From IMG/VR virus record IMGVR_UViG_3300029319_000122, positions 1 to 42,668 of that record: a stretch of DNA of 42,668 nt; one strand, written 5' to 3'. Shown here piece by piece: positions 34,870 through 41,996 of the stretch. Position 1 is the stretch's first letter. Every line of letters starts with the position of its first letter. The notes beneath the pieces were generated by a model. The model was given only the letters and a program-made list of their open reading frames with translations, did not search any database and was not told where the DNA came from. The position numbers were made by a program, and so were the translations under genes. Source of the DNA: a virus.

Positions 34870-37299
34870 ATGGCCTTAAATTTAGCATCTCCAGGTATAC
34901 TAATAAGGGAAGTCGATCTTACGATTGGAAGAATCGATGGGACAACAGGTAAAGTTGGTGGAATCGTTGGATCTTTTGAAAAAGGACCTGTCGGTGAACC
35001 AACTCCTATTACAGGAGAAAATGACTTGTTTGACCAGTTTGGTAAACCATACGATACAGATAAACAATACGAAACATGGATGGTAGCATCTTCATACTTA
35101 GCATATGGAGGAAGTTTAAGTGTAATCCGAGCAGATGATAGTGCATTGACAAATGGTTTTGCAGGAACTGCAACCTCTGTAAAAATTAAAAGCACAGAAC
35201 ACTATCAGGAATTAGGGTATCAGGAAAGTGCTTTAACAACTGTAACTGTTGCTGCAAAAAATCCTGGCTCATGGTCAAATGATATTAGAGTTGCAATCAT
35301 AGATGGTAAAGCAGATCAAATACTAGACATGAGTACAACTGGTATTTCATCATTTAGTGCTGCAATTAATAACAGAGCAGCCACAGTAGCCACTGGTGCA
35401 GCAACAACAGTTGGTATTACAACAACTTCAATTGAGGTTGGTCAAGTTGTTCAAGGAAATTTCATACCATCAGGCACAACAGTTTCTGGAATAACCACTG
35501 GAGCAATTACATTATCAAATACTTTAACTAACTTTGAATCTGGATCTACTAATTTAGATTTTGGATCTTTAGTTTTCTCAGCAGCTGCACTCCAAGTCGG
35601 TTCTGGTATAGAACAAGATGTTCCAAATAACACTGTCGTATCAGGAGTTGGTGGAACAAGTCTGCTTAAGGGAAAATTCAAAGGTATAGTTACAGAAATT
35701 ATCAGCGACACTCAAGCATCTGTTAAATTCTTATCACATGTGTCTACTGCAGGTACTGAGACAGCACAAGACTTTAATAGTATATACAAATTCTCTGGAT
35801 CAGGAACAGTTGCGATTACCACAGCTGGAGAGACAACATCTTATGGATCAACTGCTGTCACATCAGCAAAAGATTGGTTTGATGAGCAGACTTATGATGT
35901 AACCACTTCAACAAAAGGTGGAACTACAACTACAGTAACTGCTAAGTGGAATGCAATTGCCGATAAACCTGGCACATCTAATTATGCTTCTGCTAGAGGT
36001 GGTAGATTTGATGAAGTTCATGTTTTGGTTATTGATGCAAAAGGAACTATTTCAGGAAATGCAGGAACAGTATTAGAAAAACATCTTAACTTATCAAAAG
36101 CAAAAGATGCAGAGTTCTCAGTTGGATCACCATCTTACTGGAGAAAGTATCTTTATACAAACTCTGATAATATATTTGGTTTAAGTGGTGCAATAATTGG
36201 TGTTACTACAACTGGATACAGCAGTGGATTCACCCCTGCAACTGATGGTGATTGGGATAAGGATGCAGAAGGAATTATTTTCAATAGTTGTGGAGCAACT
36301 GATTTAACATTAGCAGGTGGTAAAAACTATGGTGGAAAAACAGATTTAACAAGTGACGGTGCACTTAACTCTGGTTTAGGTGATTTGATTACAGGATATC
36401 AAACATTTGAGAATGATACAATCAATAATGTTGATTTCTTACTCATGGGTGGTGGACATCTTGGTAAAGATAGCACGAGACAATTAGCAACAACAATGAT
36501 TTCTGTTGCAGAGGTTAGACAGGATGCTGTTGCATTCATCTCACCATCAAGAGATAGTATCATAACAGATAATCCAACTCAAGCAGATTCTGCTGTTAAG
36601 AGTGATGAGGAAATCACCACAAATGTAATTGATTTTTATGACCCAATTACATCAACAACCTTCGCAGTATTTGACAGTGGGTACAAATACATGTATGATA
36701 GGTTTAATGAAGTGTTCCGTTATGTTCCATTAAATGGAGACATTGCGGGAACATGTGCAAGAAACGACATTAACGATTTCCCTTGGTTCTCACCAGCAGG
36801 TACAGACAGAGGAGCAATCTTAAATGCAGTTAAACTTCCATACAATCCAACTAAATTACAGAGAGATAAACTTTATTCAAATCGAATAAACCCAGTAATC
36901 AATTCACCTGGTGCTGGAATTATCTTATTCGGTGATAAAACTGCTTTCGCAAAAGCATCAGCATTTGATAGAATCAATGTTCGCAGATTATTCATCTACC
37001 TTGAGCAAGGTATTGCAGCTGCTGCTAAAGATCAGTTATTCGAATTCAACGATGAAATCACAAGGGCAAACTTTGTGAACATTGTCGAACCTTTCTTAAG
37101 AGATGTTCAATCTAAGAGAGGTATTCAAGATTATATTGTTATTTGTGATGAGACAAATAACACTGCTGCTGTTATAGATAACAATGAGTTTATAGCAGAT
37201 ATCTTTATCAAACCAGCAAGATCAATTAACTTCATTGGTCTTACCTTTGTCGCCACTCGAACTGGTGTATCATTCGAAGAAGTTATCGGTTCCGTTTAA
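34870..37299 (+). CDS. 18: tail sheath protein gp18
   Basis: gp18 polymerises around the tube and contracts on infection. The N-terminus ALNLASPGILIREVDLTIGR and GSFEKGPVGEPTPI are typical, as is the C-terminal half with YVPLNGDIAGTCARND, FPWFSPAGTDRG, RINPVINSPGAGIILFGDKT and FDRINVRRLFIYLEQGI. Length is 809 residues against 659 in T4. Extra Thr/Gly/Ser-rich beta sequence around residues 150-305 accounts for most of the difference and probably forms a surface domain. It has its own late promoter and a strong ribosome binding site. Confidence 0.96.
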   Translation: MALNLASPGILIREVDLTIGRIDGTTGKVGGIVGSFEKGPVGEPTPITGENDLFDQFGKPYDTDKQYETWMVASSYLAYGGSLSVIRADDSALTNGFAGTATSVKIKSTEHYQELGYQESALTTVTVAAKNPGSWSNDIRVAIIDGKADQILDMSTTGISSFSAAINNRAATVATGAATTVGITTTSIEVGQVVQGNFIPSGTTVSGITTGAITLSNTLTNFESGSTNLDFGSLVFSAAALQVGSGIEQDVPNNTVVSGVGGTSLLKGKFKGIVTEIISDTQASVKFLSHVSTAGTETAQDFNSIYKFSGSGTVAITTAGETTSYGSTAVTSAKDWFDEQTYDVTTSTKGGTTTTVTAKWNAIADKPGTSNYASARGGRFDEVHVLVIDAKGTISGNAGTVLEKHLNLSKAKDAEFSVGSPSYWRKYLYTNSDNIFGLSGAIIGVTTTGYSSGFTPATDGDWDKDAEGIIFNSCGATDLTLAGGKNYGGKTDLTSDGALNSGLGDLITGYQTFENDTINNVDFLLMGGGHLGKDSTRQLATTMISVAEVRQDAVAFISPSRDSIITDNPTQADSAVKSDEEITTNVIDFYDPITSTTFAVFDSGYKYMYDRFNEVFRYVPLNGDIAGTCARNDINDFPWFSPAGTDRGAILNAVKLPYNPTKLQRDKLYSNRINPVINSPGAGIILFGDKTAFAKASAFDRINVRRLFIYLEQGIAAAAKDQLFEFNDEITRANFVNIVEPFLRDVQSKRGIQDYIVICDETNNTAAVIDNNEFIADIFIKPARSINFIGLTFVATRTGVSFEEVIGSV

Positions 37300-37306
37300 T
37301 TAATTT

Positions 37307-37311
37307 AGAGG
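37307..37311 (+). promoter_or_regulatory. ribosome binding site of gp19
   Basis: AGAGG is 8 nt before ATG 37320 in the 20-nt gp18-gp19 gap. No late box is seen in this gap, so gp19 is probably read from the gp18 promoter. Confidence 0.65.
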
Positions 37312-37319
37312 TTTAAGAA

Positions 37320-37913
37320 ATGCCTTCACGTCAACAAATAAACACTATTCCTTTAAGGAAAATTAGTGATTTTAAAAGCAGATTGTCTGGTGGTGGTGCT
37401 AGACCAAACCTCTTTGAGGTAGAGTTAGCATTCCCAGATGCCGTTGCAATTGCAAACGATGTCTTACAGAAATCTAGATTTTTAGTCAAAGCAGCAGCAC
37501 TTCCTGCTTCAACAATTGCTCCAGTCGAAATACCATTCAGAGGTCGTATTTTAAAAGTTGCTGGAGACAGAACATTTGAAACTTGGACTATCACAGTTAT
37601 CAACGATACAGATTTTGTTATCAGATCTGCGATGGAAAAATGGATGAATGTAATTAACAAACTAGAAGATGCCACAGGATTAACTGATCCAGATGAATAT
37701 CATAAAGATGCTTTTGTTCATCAGTTAGATCGTGATGGTTCAATTCTACGTTCATACAAATTCTGGGATATTTTTCCAACTAATATTTCCACGATTGATC
37801 TAAACTATGAGACAACAGATACTATCGAACAGTTCGATGTTGAAATGCAGGTTCACTGGTGGGAAGCATTCAAGGGAACTAGCAGTTCAGCTGGTGGTGA
37901 AAATATCAGATAA
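37320..37913 (+). CDS. 19: tail tube protein gp19
   Basis: gp19 forms the inner tube of the contractile tail. Typical segments are PLRKISDFKSRLSGGGARPN with LFEVELAFPDAV, then VEIPFRGRILKVAGDRTFET with WTITVINDTDF, and YKFWDIFPTNISTIDLNYET near the end. Length is 197 residues against 163 in T4, within the range of marine relatives. It directly follows gp18, as in T4, and its stop codon lies inside the candidate late box for gp20. Confidence 0.95.
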   Translation: MPSRQQINTIPLRKISDFKSRLSGGGARPNLFEVELAFPDAVAIANDVLQKSRFLVKAAALPASTIAPVEIPFRGRILKVAGDRTFETWTITVINDTDFVIRSAMEKWMNVINKLEDATGLTDPDEYHKDAFVHQLDRDGSILRSYKFWDIFPTNISTIDLNYETTDTIEQFDVEMQVHWWEAFKGTSSSAGGENIR

Positions 37914-37916
37914 ATA
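37909..37916 (+). promoter_or_regulatory. candidate late promoter for gp20 (GATAAATA)
   Basis: GATAAATA differs from TATAAATA at the first base. It overlaps the gp19 stop and lies 24 nt before ATG 37941. The match is weaker than that before gp25, gp8, gp67 and gp22. Confidence 0.45.
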
Positions 37917-37940
37917 ATAAAATACTAGTACAATTATAAT

Positions 37941-39605
37941 ATGGCACGGCTATTTGGGTTTTCTGTTGAAGATAACGAAAAAAAATCACCGTCAATAGTT
38001 TCACCCGTTCCTGAGAATAATCAGGACGGGTCTGACTATTATATACAGAGTGGGTTTTATGGTTCTTACGTAGACATCGAAGGAGTATATCGTAACGAGT
38101 TTGATTTAATTAAAAGATATAGAGAAATGGCACTTCATCCAGAGGTTGATGGTGCAATTGAAGATATTGTAAATGAAGCAATCGTAAGTGATCTTTACGA
38201 TTCACCTGTTGAAATTGAATTATCAAATTTAAATGCAAGTGATAAATTAAAAAAAATAATTCGTGAAGAGTTTAAAAATATCAAAGAAATATTAGATTTT
38301 GATCGAAAGGCGCATGAGATATTTCGTAATTGGTATATTGATGGCAAATTATGCTATCTCAAGGTTATTGATCAAAAGAGACCGCAAGACGGTATTCAAG
38401 ATTTAAGATATATTGATTCACTTAAGATTAAATATATTCGCAAAGAAAAGAAACAAAATAGAGATGCTTATATCAATGTAAATGGTAATCGTGGAAATGA
38501 TGAATCAACTCTTAATCCACAGATTGATGAGTATTACATGTATACTCCAAAACCATCATATCCAACTAATCTTGCAACAGGTGGTGGTGGAACTAAGGGA
38601 ATTAAGATTGCAAAAGATGCAATTACATATTGCACATCAGGTCTAGTAGATCGTAATCGTGGAAGTGTTTTATCATATTTACATAAGGCAATCAAAGGAC
38701 TTAATCAATTGAGAATGATTGAAGATAGTCTTGTAATTTATCGTTTATCAAGAGCACCAGAAAGAAGAATATTTTATATTGATGTTGGTAATCTTCCAAA
38801 GATAAAAGCAGAACAATACTTAAAAGAGGTAATGTATCGTTATCGTAATAAGTTGGTTTATAATGCTCAGACTGGAGAGGTTCGTGATGATAAAAAATTC
38901 ATGAGTATGATGGAAGACTTCTGGTTACCAAGAAGAGAAGGTGGAAGAGGAACTGAAATTACAACATTACCTGGTGGGCAAAATCTTGGTGAACTCTCAG
39001 ATATTGAATACTTCCAGAAAAAATTATATCGTGCACTTGCCGTTCCAGAATCACGTATTGCATCTGATGGTGGATTTAATTTAGGTCGTTCATCTGAAAT
39101 ATTGAGAGATGAACTTAAGTTCTCTAAATTTGTAGGACGTTTGAGAAAACGTTTTGCACAGATGTTTAATGATATGTTAAAGACTCAATTAATTCTTAAG
39201 AATGTAATCACACCAGAAGATTGGGAGTCAATTCGTGAACACATTCAATATGATTTTCTATATGATAATCAGTTTGCAGAACTCAAAGAATCTGAATTGA
39301 TGAATGAAAGACTCGGAACTCTTGCAACAATCGAACCTTATATTGGTAAGTATTACTCAAATGATTATGTAAGAAGAAAAGTATTACGTCAGACTGATTC
39401 GGAAATGATTGAAATTGATGAGCAGATTGAACAGGAAATTAAAGATGGTATTATTCCTGATCCAAATGCAGTTGATCCAATTACAGGTGAACCACTTGAG
39501 GGTGGTGGAGATTTAGGAGATATTCCAACTGAACCTGATTTGGAAAAATCTGCAGCAGTTACTGATGCACAGCTAAGTAAAGATACTAAATCGGCGGAGA
39601 TATAA
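37941..39605 (+). CDS. 20: portal vertex protein gp20
   Basis: gp20 forms the twelve-subunit portal through which DNA enters and leaves, and it starts prohead assembly. Family features include YRNEFDLIKRYREMALHPEV with DGAIEDIVNEAIV, the IFRNWYIDGKLCYLKVID strand region, YRLSRAPERRIFYIDVGNLP, and FWLPRREGGRGTEITTLPGG with QNLGELSDIEYFQKKLYRAL. Length is 554 residues against 524 in T4. The acidic C-terminal tail (from about residue 500) is probably flexible. This gene is the classic diversity marker of marine T4-like phages. Confidence 0.96.
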   Translation: MARLFGFSVEDNEKKSPSIVSPVPENNQDGSDYYIQSGFYGSYVDIEGVYRNEFDLIKRYREMALHPEVDGAIEDIVNEAIVSDLYDSPVEIELSNLNASDKLKKIIREEFKNIKEILDFDRKAHEIFRNWYIDGKLCYLKVIDQKRPQDGIQDLRYIDSLKIKYIRKEKKQNRDAYINVNGNRGNDESTLNPQIDEYYMYTPKPSYPTNLATGGGGTKGIKIAKDAITYCTSGLVDRNRGSVLSYLHKAIKGLNQLRMIEDSLVIYRLSRAPERRIFYIDVGNLPKIKAEQYLKEVMYRYRNKLVYNAQTGEVRDDKKFMSMMEDFWLPRREGGRGTEITTLPGGQNLGELSDIEYFQKKLYRALAVPESRIASDGGFNLGRSSEILRDELKFSKFVGRLRKRFAQMFNDMLKTQLILKNVITPEDWESIREHIQYDFLYDNQFAELKESELMNERLGTLATIEPYIGKYYSNDYVRRKVLRQTDSEMIEIDEQIEQEIKDGIIPDPNAVDPITGEPLEGGGDLGDIPTEPDLEKSAAVTDAQLSKDTKSAEI

Positions 39606-39608
39606 ATA
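39601..39608 (+). promoter_or_regulatory. late promoter for gp67
   Basis: A perfect TATAAATA begins inside the last codons of gp20, and its A/T extension runs on as AAATATAA. It lies 24 nt before ATG 39633 and would serve gp67, the 91-residue protein and gp21. Confidence 0.65.
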
Positions 39609-39632
39609 AAATATAACGTTATAATTTAAAAT

Positions 39633-39830
39633 ATGGAAGACATCATCGATTTGATAGCAACAGACTCTGCTGCTTCTGAGGTAACTGATAAACTCAAAGA
39701 CATTCTTTTTACAAAATCTGCAGAAAGAATTGAGGCTCAGAGACCGAATATTTCTGCGTCTATGTTTGATGAACCTGAAGTGGAAACTGAAACTAATGTA
39801 GAACCAGAGGAAACAGAAGAAAATGAGTAG
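39633..39830 (+). CDS. 67: prohead core protein gp67-like (65 aa)
   Basis: The small acidic product has an N-terminal helical half (MEDIIDLIATDSAASEVTDK, LKDILFTKSAERIEA) and a Glu-rich tail (EVETETNVEPEETEENE). This is the layout of T4 gp67, an essential prohead core protein cut by gp21. The position between gp20 and gp21 is the same as in T4. Sequence identity to T4 looks low, so the call rests on layout, charge and synteny. It overlaps the next gene by 8 nt. Confidence 0.8.
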   Translation: MEDIIDLIATDSAASEVTDKLKDILFTKSAERIEAQRPNISASMFDEPEVETETNVEPEETEENE

Positions 39831-40098
39831 GATTCTTGTAAAAGGAACACAAATAAATGTACCAAATACTGTCGGTGCTGCATCTAGTTTTAGTGAGGCA
39901 ACAGTTGTTCGTCTAGTAAACACAACTACAGATGCTAGACTTGTTACTGTGGCCGAAGATAACAGTGGCACCACTACTATAGGAACTTTTACAATATTAG
40001 GAAGTGCATCAGAATTAGTAGAAAAAAATCCAACAAATGTTGTTTTCGTTGATTCTGGAACTAATGTAAAAGGTGCAAAAGTAGGATTTACCAATTAG
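39823..40098 (+). CDS. unrecognised small beta protein in the gp68 slot (91 aa)
   Basis: The 91-residue product (MSRILVKGTQINVPNTVGAA, then SEATVVRLVNTTTDARLVTV) looks like a compact all-beta protein of alternating hydrophobic residues. T4 has gp68, a prohead core protein, at this place, but this sequence is not charged or helical like a core protein. It is more like a small capsid-decoration or structural protein. The start overlaps gp67 by 8 nt and the stop is 4 nt before gp21, so it is made with the head assembly genes. Function unknown. Confidence 0.65.
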   Translation: MSRILVKGTQINVPNTVGAASSFSEATVVRLVNTTTDARLVTVAEDNSGTTTIGTFTILGSASELVEKNPTNVVFVDSGTNVKGAKVGFTN

Positions 40099-40102
40099 AA
40101 AA

Positions 40103-40753
40103 ATGAAATTAATTACAGAAGAAATTTCAAGCGTTAAATTTATCACCGAAGGAAAGGGTGCTAAAAAGAAAATGTATATTGAAGGTGTTTTCCTACAAGG
40201 TGACATCAAAAATCGTAATGGTAGAATGTATCCAGTAAACACTCTTGCAAAAGAGGTTGGTAGATATAATGAATCTTTTGTACAGAAAGGTCGTGCACTT
40301 GGTGAACTTGGACATCCAGATGGTCCGACAGTAAACTTAGATCGTGTCTCTCATAAAATTACTTCTCTTAAACAAGAGGGAAATAATTTTGTTGGAAAGG
40401 CACAACTTCTTGATACACCAATGGGTAAGATTGCAAAGTCTCTCATCGGTGAAGGTGTAACACTCGGAGTCTCGTCTCGTGGTGTTGGATCTTTAAAAGA
40501 AGATCGTGATGGATGCAAAGTAGTTGGTGAAGATTTTATGTTAGCAACTGCTGCAGATATCGTTGCTGATCCTTCTGCACCTGACGCATTTGTATCAGGA
40601 ATTATGGAAGGAAAAGAGTGGGTTTGGGAAGGAGGAATTCTTCGTGAACAACAAGCAACAATTACAAAAAAGAGAATTAATACTCTTGTAGATCAAGGTA
40701 GATTGGAAGAACATAAACTGAATTTATTCAGTGATTTCTTATCAAATCTATAA
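40103..40753 (+). CDS. 21: prohead protease gp21
   Basis: gp21 is the core-located serine protease that cuts scaffold and capsid proteins after L/I-x-E during head maturation. The product has YIEGVFLQGDIKNRNGRMYP, the histidine motif GELGHP (His71), and the serine motif LGVSSRGVGS (Ser124 or Ser125), followed by DIVADPSAPDAFV. Length is 216 residues against 212 in T4. It lies immediately before its substrates gp22 and gp23. The start follows the previous stop by 4 nt with no strong Shine-Dalgarno sequence. Confidence 0.95.
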   Translation: MKLITEEISSVKFITEGKGAKKKMYIEGVFLQGDIKNRNGRMYPVNTLAKEVGRYNESFVQKGRALGELGHPDGPTVNLDRVSHKITSLKQEGNNFVGKAQLLDTPMGKIAKSLIGEGVTLGVSSRGVGSLKEDRDGCKVVGEDFMLATAADIVADPSAPDAFVSGIMEGKEWVWEGGILREQQATITKKRINTLVDQGRLEEHKLNLFSDFLSNL

Positions 40754-40754
40754 G

Positions 40755-40774
40755 TTCTATAAATAAATATAGAA
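40755..40774 (+). promoter_or_regulatory. late promoter for gp22 within a perfect inverted repeat
   Basis: TATAAATA at 40758-40765 lies within TTCTATA-AATAAA-TATAGAA, a perfect 7-bp inverted repeat with a 6-nt centre. ATG of gp22 is at 40806. The central TATAAATAAATATA is identical to the gp25 promoter core. Confidence 0.7.
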
Positions 40775-40805
40775 AAATCTCCGAAAAGGCAACAATTTAC
40801 ACAAC

Positions 40806-41948
40806 ATGGAAAACGTAGTAACCAAAGGAGCTAAACCTGCAGAACCAATGCAGAAGCTTACCACAGGTGGTATATCACCATCAGTAGAGGATCTAGGCGG
40901 TCCTACACCAGAAAACTATAAACCAGACGACGACTCAGCAAAACTCAAAGATGCTGGTGCAATCCTTAAGCAAGTTAAAGACATTGTAAATAAGGGAGCA
41001 AAACCAGCAGAGCCTATGAAATCATCAGGCATGAAAGAGGAAGAAGAGATCGAAGGTGAAGTAGTTGCTGAAGATGAGCAAACTACTGAAGATGTTGTTT
41101 CCGAAGAAGAAACTACAACCGATGAAGTGGTATCTGAAGAAGAAACTACAGAAGAGGAAGTTGTTGCTGAAGAGGAAGAGACAGAAGAAGAGGTTGTTAC
41201 CGAAACTATCGTCAATGTTGACGAAGATATCGAGGCACTCTTAGAAGGTGAGGAATTATCTGAAGAGTTCCAAGAGAAGGCAAAAACAATCTTTGAAGCT
41301 GCTATTAAATCAAAAATTGCAGAAGTTAAATCAGAACTTCAAGAGCAATACGAAGCAACTATTGTAGAAGAAGTTGCTACTGTTAAATCAGAATTAACAG
41401 AAAGAATCGACGCATACCTTGAGTATGTTGCCGATGAATGGATGTCCGAAAATCAACTCGCAGTTGAAGCAGGACTTAAAACAGAAATGACAGAATCATT
41501 CCTTACAGGAATGAAGAGTCTATTTGAAGAACATTATGTAACAATCCCTGAAGAAAAATACGATGTACTCAATAATATGGTAGATAAACTTGATGAAATG
41601 GAAGGAAAACTCAACGAGCAAATCAATAAAAACATCGCTCTTACTAAGAGATTGTCAGAATCTACTTCTGATGTAATCTTTGCAGATGTCACAGAAGGTC
41701 TTGCTGTAACACAGAAAGACAAGTTGGCAAAACTTGCAGAGAATGTTGAGTTTGATAGTGAAGACGCATACCGTGAGAAATTAGTGACATTAAGGGAGTC
41801 TTATTTCCCAACTAATGGATCTAATGTTCAAAGGAACGAAACTGAGACATTAACTGAAGGTACAGAAACAGGTCATCAAGAACCAGCGGTCACTGGTATG
41901 ATGGAATCTTACCTTAAGACTCTAAGTAGATCAGTTCCTAAAAAATGA
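40806..41948 (+). CDS. 22: prohead core scaffold gp22
   Basis: gp22 is the main scaffold of the prohead core and is degraded by gp21. The product is strongly acidic and helical. Residues about 140-300 should be coiled coils (LQEQYEATIVEEVATVKSEL, MVDKLDEMEGKLNEQINKNI), and the C-terminal part ends YLKTLSRSVPKK. Length is 380 residues against 269 in T4. The N-terminal extension holds a duplicated KGAKPAEPM motif (residues 7-15 and 63-71) and an acidic EEET-type repeat (about 85-133). Several L-x-E sites (for example around LLEGEELSEE) would suit gp21 cleavage. It has its own late promoter. Confidence 0.92.
   Translation: MENVVTKGAKPAEPMQKLTTGGISPSVEDLGGPTPENYKPDDDSAKLKDAGAILKQVKDIVNKGAKPAEPMKSSGMKEEEEIEGEVVAEDEQTTEDVVSEEETTTDEVVSEEETTEEEVVAEEEETEEEVVTETIVNVDEDIEALLEGEELSEEFQEKAKTIFEAAIKSKIAEVKSELQEQYEATIVEEVATVKSELTERIDAYLEYVADEWMSENQLAVEAGLKTEMTESFLTGMKSLFEEHYVTIPEEKYDVLNNMVDKLDEMEGKLNEQINKNIALTKRLSESTSDVIFADVTEGLAVTQKDKLAKLAENVEFDSEDAYREKLVTLRESYFPTNGSNVQRNETETLTEGTETGHQEPAVTGMMESYLKTLSRSVPKK
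41041..41215 (+). repeat. acidic EEET/VV-S/A-EE repeat in gp22
   Basis: Four to five imperfect copies of a 10-12 residue unit (EDVVSEEETTT, DEVVSEEETTE, EEVVAEEEETE, EEVVTET) encode a Glu/Thr/Val-rich stretch. The DNA repeats are imperfect (gaagaagaaactac-like), which suggests expansion by duplication. Confidence 0.75.
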
Positions 41949-41957
41949 TTTTTATAT

Positions 41958-41965
41958 CATAAATT
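41958..41965 (+). promoter_or_regulatory. weak candidate late box before gp23 (CATAAATT)
   Basis: CATAAATT has two mismatches to TATAAATA. It overlaps a small hairpin ATGAT-N6-ATCAT (41945-41960) formed around the gp22 stop, 31 nt before gp23. A strong promoter would be expected for the major capsid gene, so gp23 may also be read from the gp22 promoter. Confidence 0.25.
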
Positions 41966-41982
41966 CAAACTAAACTTTTAAC

Positions 41983-41986
41983 GAGG
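41983..41986 (+). promoter_or_regulatory. ribosome binding site of gp23
   Basis: GAGG within ACGAGGTAAA lies 10 nt before ATG 41997. It is the only Shine-Dalgarno-like element in the gp22-gp23 gap and helps fix the start. Confidence 0.6.
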
Positions 41987-41996
41987 TAAATTTCAA

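Noticed and set aside
39573-40242. Antisense frames opposite gp67, the 91-residue gene and gp21
   Set aside because: The + strand genes here are supported by synteny with T4 and by the protease motifs. The antisense products are low in complexity.
41945-41960. Hairpin ATGAT-N6-ATCAT considered as a terminator after gp22
   Set aside because: The stem is 5 bp and A/T-rich with no T run after it, so termination is unlikely.
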